Positions 41,053 to 50,607 of a stretch of DNA of 64,000 nucleotides are shown one piece after another. Source of the stretch: Limnohabitans sp. 2KL-17 (GTDB lineage Bacteria; Pseudomonadota; Gammaproteobacteria; Burkholderiales; Burkholderiaceae_C). The stretch spans positions 1 through 64,000 of the forward strand of contig NZ_NESK01000004.1 in NCBI RefSeq assembly GCF_003063415.1, written 5' to 3'. Position 1 is the first letter of the stretch; each line of letters starts with the position of its first letter. Position numbers and translations under genes: made by a program. The notes under the pieces were generated by a model that was not told where the DNA came from, did no database searches, and saw nothing but the letters and a program-made list of their open reading frames with translations.

Positions 41053-42291
41053 TCAGGCCGCCGACACCGCCGCGCGTTTGACGCGCCACAACAGCCACAA
41101 GCCAATGCTCAGGTTGAGCGCGTTCCACATCACCCCATTGAGGAAGGCCGCGTGGTACGAGCCCGTCAGGTCAAACACCTTGCCCGACATCCACCCCCCC
41201 AGGGCCATGCCAATCATGGTGGCCATGATGACGGCGCCCACGCGTGAACCAGCCTCCTTGGCCGGAAAATACTCGCGCACGATGATCGCGTAAGCCGGCA
41301 CGATGCCGCCTTGGAACAGACCAAACAAAGCAGAAATGACGTAAAGCGACACCAGCCCGTTGAAAGGCAAAAACAACAGCAAGGCCACGCCCTGCAAGAC
41401 CGATCCAAGCACCAGCGTGCGCAAGCCACCGATGCGGTCGCAAATAAGCCCCGAGATGAGCCGACTGGCGATGCCGCAGGCCAGCATGAGCGAGAGCATT
41501 TCGGCGCCGCGTGCTGCGCCAAAACCCAGATCGGTGCAATACGCCACGATGTGCACCTGCGGCATGGCCATGGCGACACAGCAGGCCACACCCGCCACAC
41601 ACAACAAAAACTGCGCCTTGTTCAGGCTCAACCCAAAAGGCTGCTGCGACTGCTGGGCCAGGGCACTGCCCGCCACCGGGGTTTGCAGCAAAGGTGGGCG
41701 CTGGCGCATGAGCAAACTCAGCAGCGCCATGCCGATGCCGCAAAACAGCCCCATGGCCACATAGGTGCTGCGCCAACCCACGGTCTCGACGCCGTGCTGC
41801 GCCAACGGCGGCCAAATGGCACCGGCCACATAGTTGCCACTGGCACAAACCGCCACCGCGATGCCTCGGCGCTTTTTCCACCACAAGGATGTGTCGGCCA
41901 CCAAGGGCGCAAAAGTGGTCGAACTGCCGATCAACCCCAACAGCAAACCATGCGCGAGGGCAAACCACCAGATGTTGGACGACAAACTGGCAGCGATAAA
42001 GCCCAGCCCTGTGCCAAAACCGCCCAGCAACAAAGGCACATGCACCCCGGCCCGGTCGGCCCATCGGCCCATGTACAGACCCCCCAGGCCAAACCCCAGC
42101 ATCATCAGGGTGTACGGAATGGACGCGTCCGCCCGGCTGACGCCAAATTCGGACTGCACGGCAGGCAACACCACGGCCACCACGTACATGCTGCTGCCGC
42201 CCAGGGTCATCAAGGCCAGGGTCACCAGCAAACGCCTGGCGGCATACGCAGAGTCGATCAGGTGTTCAGCGGCAGCGTTGGATGGGCTCAT
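41053..42291 (-). CDS. Major facilitator superfamily transporter
   Basis: A 412-residue protein with 12 predicted membrane segments. The loop 2-3 motif GLGGLYMGRWADRAGV (near residues 68-83) is an MFS signature, and a matching motif GIASRLISGLICDRIGG occurs in the second half. It resembles oxalate/formate and monocarboxylate porter-type MFS proteins; the substrate is unknown. It converges with the MlrC gene, suggesting it may import or export the metabolite of the C45/M81 pair. Confidence 0.85.
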   Translation of the reverse strand: MSPSNAAAEHLIDSAYAARRLLVTLALMTLGGSSMYVVAVVLPAVQSEFGVSRADASIPYTLMMLGFGLGGLYMGRWADRAGVHVPLLLGGFGTGLGFIAASLSSNIWWFALAHGLLLGLIGSSTTFAPLVADTSLWWKKRRGIAVAVCASGNYVAGAIWPPLAQHGVETVGWRSTYVAMGLFCGIGMALLSLLMRQRPPLLQTPVAGSALAQQSQQPFGLSLNKAQFLLCVAGVACCVAMAMPQVHIVAYCTDLGFGAARGAEMLSLMLACGIASRLISGLICDRIGGLRTLVLGSVLQGVALLLFLPFNGLVSLYVISALFGLFQGGIVPAYAIIVREYFPAKEAGSRVGAVIMATMIGMALGGWMSGKVFDLTGSYHAAFLNGVMWNALNLSIGLWLLWRVKRAAVSAA

Positions 42292-42407
42292 GGCTGCAGG
42301 TTAGCAGGCACGGGACAAGCCGATTGGCAAATGCGGGACAAGGACGCCATAAATTCAACAATGAAAATATTGACTATGATTTTGATGGTTTAAACAACAA
42401 AATCATC

Positions 42408-42659
42408 ATGTCCAAATTATTTGCACTTCTGGCTTTGGCTCTTTGGTTCAACGCTGCCCAGGCGCAGGAAACCACTTGCACGGCTGCCGCGACCGAGAAG
42501 AAATTGGCAGGTGCTGCCAAAAACTCATTTCTCAAAAAGTGCGAGAAAGACGCCACGGCCAAGTGCGAAGCCGCAGCGACCGAACGCAAACTGGCTGGCG
42601 CCGCCAAAAACAGCAACGTCAAAAAATGCATCAAAGACGCTGTGGGTGAAACACCTTGA
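42408..42659 (+). CDS. PsiF-repeat small secreted protein
   Basis: An 83-residue protein with a signal peptide (MSKLFALLALALWFNAAQA, 19 residues) and two near-identical 26-residue units, each with the pattern C-AAATE-KLAGAAKNS and KKC. The Cys pairs fit PsiF (phosphate starvation-inducible) repeats. The role is unknown; the proteins are periplasmic. The start follows an in-frame signal; longer frames lack a ribosome-binding site. The thermonuclease gene begins shortly after. Confidence 0.8.
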   Translation: MSKLFALLALALWFNAAQAQETTCTAAATEKKLAGAAKNSFLKKCEKDATAKCEAAATERKLAGAAKNSNVKKCIKDAVGETP

Positions 42660-42701
42660 TGGGTGCGCTGCAAGTGGTGCAGCGAAGCCGGGCTGACACC
42701 C

Positions 42702-43274
42702 ATGCCTGATGGGGGTCTGCCCTGGCGGATCAGGTCATCCGTCCTCATCACCTGGCTGGTGTTCAGCGGGTGCTCGCTCGCTTTGGCCGATCAACTGCAA
42801 GGCCAGGTGGTCAAAGTGTCTGATGGCGACACCGTCACCGTGCTCGATGGACAGCACCAGCAGCACGTGATCCGCTTGGCGGGCATTGATGCGCCCGAAA
42901 AAAGCCAGCCTCATGGGCAAAAATCAAAAGCTTTTTTGTCACAAGCCGTGTTTGGCCGCCACGTGAGCGTGCAGTTTGACAAACGCGATCGCTATGGCCG
43001 CATCGTCGGTCAGCTTGTGGTTCAGGGGGAAGATGCCAATTTGCAGCAATTGCAAGCGGGTTGGGCCTGGCATTACAAGCAATACCAGCGCGAACAAACC
43101 CCACAGGATCGTACCGATTACGCCGAGGCCCAAGTCAAGGCGCGTGACAAAAATCTAGGGCTTTGGCACGGGCAACCGCCCCCAGAGGCGCCATGGGCTT
43201 ACCGGGCCAGGCTGAAGTCCGAACGAGAAACAGCCCGCGACCACGCCTTCCAACATGAGGTCAGCCGCGAATAA
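42702..43274 (+). CDS. Thermonuclease (SNase-like) family secreted protein
   Basis: A 190-residue protein with an N-terminal signal (about residues 7-31, either lipidated at FSGC or cleaved after ALAD) and an SNase-like OB-fold domain: GQVVKVSDGDTVTVLDGQHQQHVIRLAGIDAPEKSQPHGQKSK (about residues 33-75). The Arg, Asp and Glu typical of the nuclease active site are in this stretch and in KRDRYGRIVGQLVV. Its C-terminal half ends GLWHGQPPPEAPWAYR. It would degrade extracellular or periplasmic nucleic acids. The GTG at 42663 is an alternative start. Confidence 0.82.
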   Translation: MPDGGLPWRIRSSVLITWLVFSGCSLALADQLQGQVVKVSDGDTVTVLDGQHQQHVIRLAGIDAPEKSQPHGQKSKAFLSQAVFGRHVSVQFDKRDRYGRIVGQLVVQGEDANLQQLQAGWAWHYKQYQREQTPQDRTDYAEAQVKARDKNLGLWHGQPPPEAPWAYRARLKSERETARDHAFQHEVSRE

Positions 43275-43341
43275 GGCTTGAGAGAGTGCCTGGAATTGCC
43301 GGCCAAAAACTGGCTGCAAAATGGATCGGTGTGCTCAACGA

Positions 43342-44631
43342 TCAGCCCGGACGCAGCATCTTGCACGTGTGGGCCAAGCGTGCCTGTTCGGCCGTGATCT
43401 GGCGCACCACCTTGAAACCGTAGCCAGAGCCCTCGACATCAAACGGCACACCGGGCGTTCCCTGGCGCGCCATCACGCCCACCACCAGCGCTTGCTGAAA
43501 CTGATGGTCTTCGGCCCGCATGCTGCCGGTTTGTCCGGCCATGCTGACGCGGGATTTTTCAAGTTGCAAGGCCACGGCCACAGGCTCGGTGCTGCCCGCC
43601 TTCTCCACGGCTTGGGCCAAGGCCTCGACCATGAGTTGCATGCGCACGTGCACATAATCTTCTGAAGGTTTGGGGAAACGCTGACGGAAAGATTGGTAAA
43701 AGGCCTCGCTGGCCTTGCCTGGCACATTGGGCAGCCAGTCGGCCACGGCAATCACCCGACCCACACCCGCTTCGCCAATGGCAGCAGGCGAGCCCATGGC
43801 ATTGCCGTAGAAGGTGTAGAACTTGCCCTCATAACCGGCTTCACGGGCCGCCTTGACCAAGAGCGTCAGGTCGTTGCCCCAGTTGCCAGTGATGACCGCC
43901 TGCGCACCACTGGCCTTGATCTTGGCCGCGTAAGGCAAAAAGTCTTTCACCCGGCCCATCGGGTGCAACTCCTCACCTGCGACCTTCACATCGGGGCGCT
44001 TTTCGGCCAGCTGTCGCTTGGCCTCGCGCAGCACGGCCTGGCCAAAGCTGTAGTCCTGGCCAATCAAATAGGCCGATTTGACGGTCTTGTCTTCACGCAA
44101 GACTTGCATCAGCGCGGTCATGCGCATGTCGGCATGGGCGTCAAAACGGAAATGCCAAAAGCTGCATTTCTCATTGGTCAACGCCGGGTCCACCGCTGAG
44201 TAGTTCAAAAACAGCACCCGCTTGGTTGGCTCGCGTTCGTTGTGCTTGTTGATGGCATCGATCAAGGCGGCCGCGTTGGCCGATGAGTTGCCCTGCAACA
44301 CCACCTGGGCACCGTCGTCGATGGCCGACTTGAGGGCCGACAAAGCCTCTTCACTTTGGCCTTTGCTGTCATAACGCTCCAGCAACATGGCTTGCATGCC
44401 CTGTGGCGTTTTGATGCCGCCACGCGCATTGACACGTTCCACCGCCCAGGCGATGTTGCGCACCACCGCCTCACCTGCGTTCCCAAAGGGGCCGCTCAGG
44501 CCCTCGATCAGGGCCAGCTTGAGGGGTGCGGGTGATTGCGCCTGCACAGGCATGGCGAAAACACTCAGCGCAGCCAGCGCCAAACAAACTGAACGGCGAG
44601 GAAAAACCAAAAATCGAGAAAAAGAAAACAT
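43342..44631 (-). CDS. Branched-chain amino acid-type ABC transporter substrate-binding protein
   Basis: A 429-residue periplasmic binding protein with a signal peptide (about residues 1-31, ending VQAQS). The fold text LKLALIEGLSGPFGNAGEAVVRNIAWAVERVNARGG is the LivJ/LivK N-lobe signature, with SAYLIGQDYSFGQAVLREAKRQL and FYGNAMGSPAAIGEAGVG from the second lobe. No permease or ATPase genes are near, so it is an orphan component, or works with transporters elsewhere. The ligand is unknown. Confidence 0.88.
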   Translation of the reverse strand: MFSFSRFLVFPRRSVCLALAALSVFAMPVQAQSPAPLKLALIEGLSGPFGNAGEAVVRNIAWAVERVNARGGIKTPQGMQAMLLERYDSKGQSEEALSALKSAIDDGAQVVLQGNSSANAAALIDAINKHNEREPTKRVLFLNYSAVDPALTNEKCSFWHFRFDAHADMRMTALMQVLREDKTVKSAYLIGQDYSFGQAVLREAKRQLAEKRPDVKVAGEELHPMGRVKDFLPYAAKIKASGAQAVITGNWGNDLTLLVKAAREAGYEGKFYTFYGNAMGSPAAIGEAGVGRVIAVADWLPNVPGKASEAFYQSFRQRFPKPSEDYVHVRMQLMVEALAQAVEKAGSTEPVAVALQLEKSRVSMAGQTGSMRAEDHQFQQALVVGVMARQGTPGVPFDVEGSGYGFKVVRQITAEQARLAHTCKMLRPG

Positions 44632-44694
44632 GTAAAAGCAGCGCCTGTCAAAGCACGAAATGGGCTTCAGAGGGACGCAGTGTAATGGGTTGGA

Positions 44695-45738
44695 TCAGGC
44701 CAGTTCGTGCAGCGGCCAGCGGGGCTTGACGTCGAAGCTGTAGCGCGCCTCGGCTTGCTGGGCGCCGGCTTGCAGGCGCATGGCGGCGGCCATGGCGATC
44801 ATGGCGCCGTTGTCGGTGCACAAATGCAACTCGGGGTAATGCACCCGCACCTGAACTTTGGCACAGGCGGCGTTGAGCTGGGCACGCAGCTCACGGTTGG
44901 CCCCCACGCCCCCTGCCACAACCAGGCGTTTCATACCACTGCCCTTGAGCGCTGTCATGGATTTTTTGACAAGCACTTCCACGATCGCGGCCTGAGTCGA
45001 CGCGGCCAAATCGGCACGTTCCGGGGCGCCTTCGGTGTGGGCAGCGGGCCCAATTTTTTGACTCTGGGTCAGTACCGCCGTTTTCAGGCCCGCAAATGAA
45101 AAATCCAGATCACCGCTGTGCAGCAAGGGACGTGGCAGCTTGTAGGCCACGGGGTTGCCCTGCTCGGCCAGGCGGGACAGGCCCGGCCCGCCCGGATAAG
45201 GCAAGCCCATGAGCTTGGCCGATTTGTCAAAGGCTTCGCCAGCGGCGTCGTCAATCGACTCCCCCAACAGCGCATAACGGCCAACGCCATCCACCCGCAT
45301 GAGCTGGGTGTGCCCCCCCGAAACCAGCAAGGCGATGAAAGGAAATTCAGGTGGGTCAGCACTCAAGAAGGGGGAGAGCAAATGGCCTTCCAGGTGGTGC
45401 ACGCCCAACACCGGTTTGCCCAAAGACGCCGCCAGCGCACAGGCCACGCCCGAACCCACCAGCAAAGCCCCGGCAAGACCCGGACCCCGGGTGTAGGCCA
45501 CCACATCGAGATCGGCCAATGCAACACCCGCCTCGGCCATGACCTGGCGCGTCAGCGGCAACACCTGGCGGATGTGGTCGCGGCTGGCCAACTCGGGCAC
45601 CACGCCGCCATAGGCCTGGTGCATCTCGATCTGGCTGTACAAGGCGTGCGACAAAAGCCGTGGCAAAGCCTCGCCCGTGGTTTCCACAAGTGCCACACCG
45701 GTCTCGTCGCAAGATGATTCAATACCCAAAATTCGCAT
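44695..45738 (-). CDS. tsaD: tRNA N6-adenosine threonylcarbamoyltransferase TsaD
   Basis: A 347-residue enzyme that transfers threonylcarbamoyl to A37 of tRNAs decoding ANN codons, with TsaB, TsaE and TsaC. The start [14 protein letters not shown] is diagnostic. The metal motif HHLEGH (residues 114-119) and [17 protein letters not shown] are present. Length fits the family. It is divergent from a ModA-like gene; the longer open frame to 45930 is upstream sequence and was rejected. Confidence 0.96.
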   Translation of the reverse strand: MRILGIESSCDETGVALVETTGEALPRLLSHALYSQIEMHQAYGGVVPELASRDHIRQVLPLTRQVMAEAGVALADLDVVAYTRGPGLAGALLVGSGVACALAASLGKPVLGVHHLEGHLLSPFLSADPPEFPFIALLVSGGHTQLMRVDGVGRYALLGESIDDAAGEAFDKSAKLMGLPYPGGPGLSRLAEQGNPVAYKLPRPLLHSGDLDFSFAGLKTAVLTQSQKIGPAAHTEGAPERADLAASTQAAIVEVLVKKSMTALKGSGMKRLVVAGGVGANRELRAQLNAACAKVQVRVHYPELHLCTDNGAMIAMAAAMRLQAGAQQAEARYSFDVKPRWPLHELA

Positions 45739-45859
45739 AACAGGTAGTTTAAGCGGGGCATGGTGGGTGGCTTGGGGCTTGGCCATAATCCTTGCAGAAG
45801 CGACGCCCCCACCTCGAAAGTAGCCTCGCGCCTTCAGGCCCCTCTTGCAAGCCCACACC

Positions 45860-46549
45860 ATGACCACACTCCGACTGATTTCATCCATGGCCACCAAGCC
45901 GCTGCTGGCCGATCTGGTGGCGCAGTACAAGGCACAGGCCCATGATGTGCAGGTTCAGGTCGAATCGGTCGGCGGGGTGGACGCGGCCCAACGCGTGCAG
46001 GCGGGCGAGACTTTTGATGCGGTGGTGCTGTCCAGCGATGCCATCGACAAATTGATCGCCAGTGGCCATGTGCTGCCCGGCAGCCGAGTCGACCTGGTGC
46101 ACTCGGGCGTGGCGGTGGCCGTGCCTGCAGGTGCAACGGTGCCCAACATTGCCACAGAAGAAGCGCTCAGGCAGGCGGTGCTGTCTGCACGCAGCCTGGG
46201 TTTGTCCACCGGCCCCAGTGGCGTCCAACTGAGCCGCCTCTTTGAACGCTGGGGCATCACAGGACAGATCGAGGGCCGCATCGTACAAGCCAAGCCCGGC
46301 GTGCCCGTGGGCGCCTTGATCGCGCAAGGCGAGGTGGCGCTGGGCTTTCAGCAACTGAGCGAGATGATGGGTGTGCCCGGCATCACCGTGCTTGGCCCCC
46401 TGCCCGATGCGGTGCAGATCAACACCACGTTTTCGGGCAGCGTGGCGGCCACCAGCCAACACGCTGAAGCGGTACGTGCCCTGCTGGCGTTTTGGGCGTC
46501 TGCGGCATGCAGCGAATCCAAGCGCCGCCACGGCATGGACGCAGCCTGA
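45860..46549 (+). CDS. ModA-like substrate-binding protein without signal peptide
   Basis: A 229-residue protein with the periplasmic-binding-protein fold of molybdate/sulfate type. Text includes [41 protein letters not shown] (residues about 54-95) and [21 protein letters not shown]. Its start [20 protein letters not shown] has no signal peptide, unlike ModA. No ModBC genes are near. It may be a cytoplasmic ligand sensor or an unusual secreted protein. The start was chosen at ATG 45860; an ATG at 45845 adds only five residues. Confidence 0.7.
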   Translation: MTTLRLISSMATKPLLADLVAQYKAQAHDVQVQVESVGGVDAAQRVQAGETFDAVVLSSDAIDKLIASGHVLPGSRVDLVHSGVAVAVPAGATVPNIATEEALRQAVLSARSLGLSTGPSGVQLSRLFERWGITGQIEGRIVQAKPGVPVGALIAQGEVALGFQQLSEMMGVPGITVLGPLPDAVQINTTFSGSVAATSQHAEAVRALLAFWASAACSESKRRHGMDAA

Positions 46550-46613
46550 AACAGCGCTTCGGGGTCATACACATATAACGAACAGTTAGATCGACTCCGC
46601 CACAATCCGTGAC

Positions 46614-47513
46614 ATGGGGATCAGCCACTACATCAAGGAGATCGGCCGGGGCAAAGACGGCGCTCGGGCGCTCGGCCGCGTGCAGACCGTCGACCTGATG
46701 GGCCAGATCCTCGACCAGCAAGTCAGCGACCTGGAGTTGGGGGCTTTTTGTCTGGCCATGCGCATCAAGGGTGAGACGCCCGAAGAAATGGCTGGTTTTC
46801 TGGATGCCGTCTATGCACGCCTTCAAAGGGTGCAAACCCAAGGTGCGCCCGCCGTGGTGCTGCCCAGCTACAACGGTGCGCGCAAGCTGCCCGTGCTCTC
46901 GCCGTTGCTGGCCTTGTTGCTGGCCCGTGAAGGGGTGGCGGTGGTCCTGCACGGCACGGCCACCGAAGACAAACGCGTGAGCAGCCAGGCGGTGCTGGCC
47001 GAGTTGGGCATCAAGCCATCGGCGCCATCGCCAACCGTACAAGCGGGTGAGCTGCTGTTTGTGCCCACTGGCGCGCTGAACCCCGGCTTGGAGCGGTTGC
47101 TGTCTGTGCGCCGCGTGGTGGGCCTGCGCAACCCGGGCCACAGCCTGGTGAAATTGATGAACCCTTGCGACAACCATGCCCTGGTGGTGAGCAGCTACAC
47201 GCACCCGGAGTATTTGCACTCGATGTCGGCCACTTTTGCACTGACCGGACAACACGCTCTGCTGCTGCGAGGCACCGAGGGCGAGAGCGTGGCCGACGCC
47301 AGGCGTACGCCGGCCATGGACGTTTTCAAAAACGGGCAGACGCTGCGCGTGCAAGCCCCCCAAGAAGGCCCATTGGCCCAAGTGCCCGACTTGCCGGGCA
47401 CCGATGCAGCCGCCACTGCGGCCTACATTCGGCGGGTACTGGCCCTGGATTTGCCCGTGCCAGCGCCGATCGCGTTGCAAGTCCAACATATTCTGAACGA
47501 GGTGAAAGCATGA
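46614..47513 (+). CDS. ybiB: YbiB-like DNA-binding protein (TrpD2 family)
   Basis: A 299-residue protein related to anthranilate phosphoribosyltransferase but with a DNA-binding rather than catalytic role, as reported for E. coli YbiB (a LexA-controlled gene there). Text includes MGISHYIKEIGRGKDGARALGRVQTVDLMGQIL and MRIKGETPEEMAGFLDA, then GLRNPGHSLVKLMNPC. Its stop overlaps the cobA start (ATGA). I did not see a LexA box upstream; a TATAAC at 46573-46578 may be a -10. Confidence 0.85.
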   Translation: MGISHYIKEIGRGKDGARALGRVQTVDLMGQILDQQVSDLELGAFCLAMRIKGETPEEMAGFLDAVYARLQRVQTQGAPAVVLPSYNGARKLPVLSPLLALLLAREGVAVVLHGTATEDKRVSSQAVLAELGIKPSAPSPTVQAGELLFVPTGALNPGLERLLSVRRVVGLRNPGHSLVKLMNPCDNHALVVSSYTHPEYLHSMSATFALTGQHALLLRGTEGESVADARRTPAMDVFKNGQTLRVQAPQEGPLAQVPDLPGTDAAATAAYIRRVLALDLPVPAPIALQVQHILNEVKA

Positions 47514-48298
47514 ACACCACAGCCCGCCCACAAGGCCGCTGCACCCTGGTCGGTGCAGGCCCTGGCGACCCGGAGCTGTTGACGCTGAAAGCCGTCAAAG
47601 CGATTGCCAGCGCCACCTTGCTGCTGGTCGATGACTTGGTCAACGAGGCCGTGCTGGCCCACGCATCGCCCTCAGCCCGCATCGTGCATGTGGGCAAACG
47701 CGGGGGCTGCAAAAGCACGCCGCAGGCCTTCATCGACAAAATGATGATCACCGCCGTTCAAGAGGGCGAGCATGTGGTGCGGCTTAAAGGGGGCGATCCG
47801 TTCATTTTTGGCCGTGGCGGCGAAGAGGTGGAACACCTGCGTGCGGCGGGCATCGACTTGCAGGTGGTCAACGGCATCACCTCGGGTCTTGCGGGCATGA
47901 GCAGTCTGGGCGCACCCTTGACCCACCGCGAACACGCCCACGGCGTGGTGTTTGTGACCGGCCACGCCAAGCCCGGCGACACCGGCACCGATTGGGCCCA
48001 ACTGGCGGCCACGGCCAAAGGCTCGAAACTGACGCTGGTGATTTACATGGGCGTGAGCAGTCTCGAGCACATCAGCAGCGGCTTGTTGCAGGGCCTGCCC
48101 GCGCAAACCCCGGTGGCCATCGTCCAGCACGCCAGCCTGCCAAGCCAGCGCCAAGCGCTGACCACGCTGGGCGAGTTGACGCGCACCATGGCCTGCGAAG
48201 GCCTGCAAAGCCCCAGCATCATTGTGGTGGGCGATGTGGTGCAAGGGGCGCGGGCTTGGGATGAGCAGCGGCATTTGTCACAGCAGCGCATGGCTTGA
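47510..48298 (+). CDS. cobA: Uroporphyrinogen-III C-methyltransferase (CobA/SUMT)
   Basis: A 262-residue SAM-dependent methyltransferase that converts uroporphyrinogen III to precorrin-2, the branch to siroheme and cobalamin. The signature GAGPGDPELLTLKAVKAI (residues 15-32), VVRLKGGDPFIFGRGGEEVE, and VNGITSGLAGMSSLGAPLTHR are all present. It lacks the CysG fusion domain, so this is the monofunctional form. It is translationally coupled with ybiB. No other cob or siroheme genes are in the window. Confidence 0.94.
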   Translation: MNTTARPQGRCTLVGAGPGDPELLTLKAVKAIASATLLLVDDLVNEAVLAHASPSARIVHVGKRGGCKSTPQAFIDKMMITAVQEGEHVVRLKGGDPFIFGRGGEEVEHLRAAGIDLQVVNGITSGLAGMSSLGAPLTHREHAHGVVFVTGHAKPGDTGTDWAQLAATAKGSKLTLVIYMGVSSLEHISSGLLQGLPAQTPVAIVQHASLPSQRQALTTLGELTRTMACEGLQSPSIIVVGDVVQGARAWDEQRHLSQQRMA

Positions 48299-48341
48299 GG
48301 CCACGCAGAATTTGCGGGGCCCACCCACTACACTTCCCGGA

Positions 48342-49589
48342 ATGAATACTTGGGATGTGGTGATCGTGGGTGCCGGTGCTGCCGGCTTGTTTTGCGCGGG
48401 CGTGGCGGGCCAGCGCGGGCTGAAGATGCTTGTCATCGACCACAGTGACAAGATCGCCGAAAAAATCCGCATTTCAGGTGGCGGGCGCTGCAACTTCACC
48501 AACCGCCTGCTCGACGCATCGGCCCCGCAAAAGCACTTCATCAGCCAGAACCCGAACTTTTGCCGTTCGGCCCTGTCACGCTACACCCCGCAAGACTTCA
48601 TCGATTTGGTGCAAAAGCATGGCATCGCTTTTCACGAAAAGCACAAAGGCCAACTGTTTTGCGACCACTCGGCCGAGGACATCATCCGCATGCTGCTGGC
48701 CGAGTGCCAAGCGGGTGGCGTCGAAATTCGTTCCGGTTGCAGCGTGAAGACTGTGCGCCACCACACAGATGGCCACGCCCACTACAGCCTGGACACCGAC
48801 CAAGGCACCGTACTGACCCCGTCCTTGGTGGTGGCCACAGGGGGCCTGTCGATTCCCAAAATCGGCGCCAGCGACTGGGGTTACCGCATTGCCAGCCAGT
48901 TTGGTCTGCGCCTGGTCGAGCGCCGACCCGGGCTGGTGCCACTGACTTTTGACGGCGCCGCCTGGGCGCCCTATGCCGAACTGGCCGGTCTGGCCTTGCC
49001 TGTGGGCATCGAGACGGGCGATAAAAAAGCCCGCATGCACTTTGACGAAGACTTGCTGTTCACGCACCGGGGTTTGTCAGGGCCTGGGGTGCTGCAGATT
49101 TCGAGCTACTGGCAAGAAGGCACCCCGATTCGCCTGAACCTGGCCCCCACGCTGAATTTGCCCGATCGTTTGCAAGAAGCCAAGTTGCGCTCCAAAAAAC
49201 TGCTGGGCAACGAACTGGCCAGCCTGGTGCCCAGCCGCCTGGCCGATGCCTGGGTCAGCCAGGACCCGGCCTTGCAACGCACCGCCGCCGAAGTGCCCGA
49301 CAAAGCCCTGAGCAAACTGGCCGAAGCTTTGTCCAACTGGTGCCTCACCCCCACCGGCAGCGAGGGGTACAAGAAAGCGGAGGTCACTTTGGGCGGCGTG
49401 GACACGCGCGACCTGTCCTCCCAAACCATGGCGTCCAAACAGCCGGGGCTGTATTTCATTGGTGAAGCGGTCGATGTGACGGGTTGGCTGGGCGGCTACA
49501 ACTTCCAATGGGCTTGGGCCAGCGGCCATGCGTGCGCCATGGCACTTCCCGGGGCGGAAATTGCCCTGCCCCCCTCACCAAACGGCTGA
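48342..49589 (+). CDS. HI0933/YhiN-family NAD(P)/FAD-dependent oxidoreductase
   Basis: A 415-residue flavoprotein. The N-terminal dinucleotide motif VVIVGAGAAGLFCAGVAGQRGLKMLVIDH (residues about 6-34) and KIRISGGGRCNFTN match the HI0933 family, and the C-terminus AEVTLGGVDTRDLSSQTMASKQPGLYFIGEAVDVTGWLGGYNFQWAWASGHACA is also typical. The physiological substrate is unknown. The start at 48342 was fixed by homology. It is followed by a gap holding the rpsU promoter. Confidence 0.88.
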   Translation: MNTWDVVIVGAGAAGLFCAGVAGQRGLKMLVIDHSDKIAEKIRISGGGRCNFTNRLLDASAPQKHFISQNPNFCRSALSRYTPQDFIDLVQKHGIAFHEKHKGQLFCDHSAEDIIRMLLAECQAGGVEIRSGCSVKTVRHHTDGHAHYSLDTDQGTVLTPSLVVATGGLSIPKIGASDWGYRIASQFGLRLVERRPGLVPLTFDGAAWAPYAELAGLALPVGIETGDKKARMHFDEDLLFTHRGLSGPGVLQISSYWQEGTPIRLNLAPTLNLPDRLQEAKLRSKKLLGNELASLVPSRLADAWVSQDPALQRTAAEVPDKALSKLAEALSNWCLTPTGSEGYKKAEVTLGGVDTRDLSSQTMASKQPGLYFIGEAVDVTGWLGGYNFQWAWASGHACAMALPGAEIALPPSPNG

Positions 49590-49598
49590 AAAGTCGGC

Positions 49599-49626
49599 CT
49601 GAACCGGCCGGATTCAGGGTTATAAT
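49599..49626 (+). promoter_or_regulatory. Probable promoter of rpsU
   Basis: A perfect TATAAT -10 at 49621-49626 is preceded 16 bp upstream by CTGAAC (49599-49604) as a weak -35. It lies 128 bp before the rpsU start and just after the YhiN-family gene. Confidence 0.6.
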
Positions 49627-49753
49627 TTCAGTCTTTGCTGGCAAACCCCCGTCTGCCAAATACTAGTTCGTGACGGGGATCCGCCGAAACTGGGTTTCAA
49701 GGGCCCGATCTCCCTTGTTGCTGCAGCCGGCACATTTTTAGAAAATTGATTCA

Positions 49754-49966
49754 ATGACCACCATCCGCGTGAAAGAAAACGAGCCGTTTGACGTCGCACT
49801 GCGCCGCTTCAAGCGCACCATCGAAAAGCTTGGCTTGCTCACAGACCTGCGTGCCCGCGAGTTTTACGAAAAGCCCACCACTGAGCGCAAGCGCAAAAAA
49901 GCAGCTGCTGTGAAACGCCATTACAAGCGCGTTCGCAGCATGCAATTGCCCAAGAAGATGTATTGA
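49754..49966 (+). CDS. rpsU: 30S ribosomal protein S21
   Basis: A 70-residue basic protein: [29 protein letters not shown] (N-terminal) and a lysine/arginine-rich tail. S21 helps mRNA-rRNA base-pairing at initiation. It is the first gene of the classic macromolecular-synthesis neighbourhood; yqeY follows behind a terminator-like hairpin, while dnaG is absent from this stretch. Confidence 0.97.
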   Translation: MTTIRVKENEPFDVALRRFKRTIEKLGLLTDLRAREFYEKPTTERKRKKAAAVKRHYKRVRSMQLPKKMY

Positions 49967-49999
49967 TCTTCTTTGTATGACCCGCAAGGGTCTGCAAAC

Positions 50000-50031
50000 A
50001 AGCCCGCTGGAGGACGCTCAGGCGGGCTTTG
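50000..50031 (+). terminator. Terminator-like hairpin after rpsU
   Basis: AAGCCCGC pairs with GCGGGCTT around a loop of 14 bases and a short TTTG tail follows. It may end most rpsU mRNA and limit read-through into yqeY. Confidence 0.55.
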
Positions 50032-50074
50032 TCGTTTATGCCTCCTCCACTTTCAACCACGCCAGGAGCCTCTC

Positions 50075-50521
50075 ATGAGCCTGAAAGAACAGATCACCGA
50101 AGACATGAAAACCGCCATGCGGGCCAAAGACGCCGAGCGACTTGGCGCTATCCGCTTGTTGCTGTCGGCCATCAAGCAAAAGGAAGTCGACGAACGCATT
50201 GAGCTGGACGATGTGACTGTGGTGGCCATCGTGGATAAACTGATCAAACAACGCAAAGACTCGATCACCGCTTTTGAACTGGCAGCACGCCAGGACTTGG
50301 CCGACAAGGAAAAGGCCGAAATGGCGGTGTTGGTGGCTTACCTGCCTGCACGCATGTCGGCCGAAGAAGTGACTGCTGCGGTGCGGGCCATCGTGGTCGA
50401 TCTCGGGGCCAAGGGTCCGGGCGACATGGGCAAGGTCATGGGGGCTGTCAAAGCCCAACTGGCTGGCAAGGCCGACATGGCGGATGTGTCTGCCGCCGTG
50501 AAAGCCGCGCTGGCAGGCTAA
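50075..50521 (+). CDS. GatB/YqeY-domain protein
   Basis: A 148-residue protein of the YqeY family, with LKEQITEDMKTAMRAKDAERLGAIRLLLSAIKQKEVDE at the start and an alanine-rich C-terminus typical of the GatB tail domain. It may act in tRNA-linked or amidotransferase-related functions; the precise role is not settled. An AGGAG site precedes the ATG. The gene is flanked by hairpins on both sides. Confidence 0.9.
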   Translation: MSLKEQITEDMKTAMRAKDAERLGAIRLLLSAIKQKEVDERIELDDVTVVAIVDKLIKQRKDSITAFELAARQDLADKEKAEMAVLVAYLPARMSAEEVTAAVRAIVVDLGAKGPGDMGKVMGAVKAQLAGKADMADVSAAVKAALAG

Positions 50522-50559
50522 GGCCAGGCAGGCCAGCGCTTCGTGCGCAGATCGACCCC

Positions 50560-50585
50560 AAAAAGGGAGCCTGCGCTCCCTTTTT
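50560..50585. terminator. Bidirectional terminator between yqeY and pmbA
   Basis: AAAAAGGGAGC-CTGC-GCTCCCTTTTT is a perfect 11-bp stem with a CTGC loop, As on one side and Ts on the other, so it can end both converging transcripts. Confidence 0.9.
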
Positions 50586-50607
50586 CATGGCATCACCAGG
50601 GTGCAGC

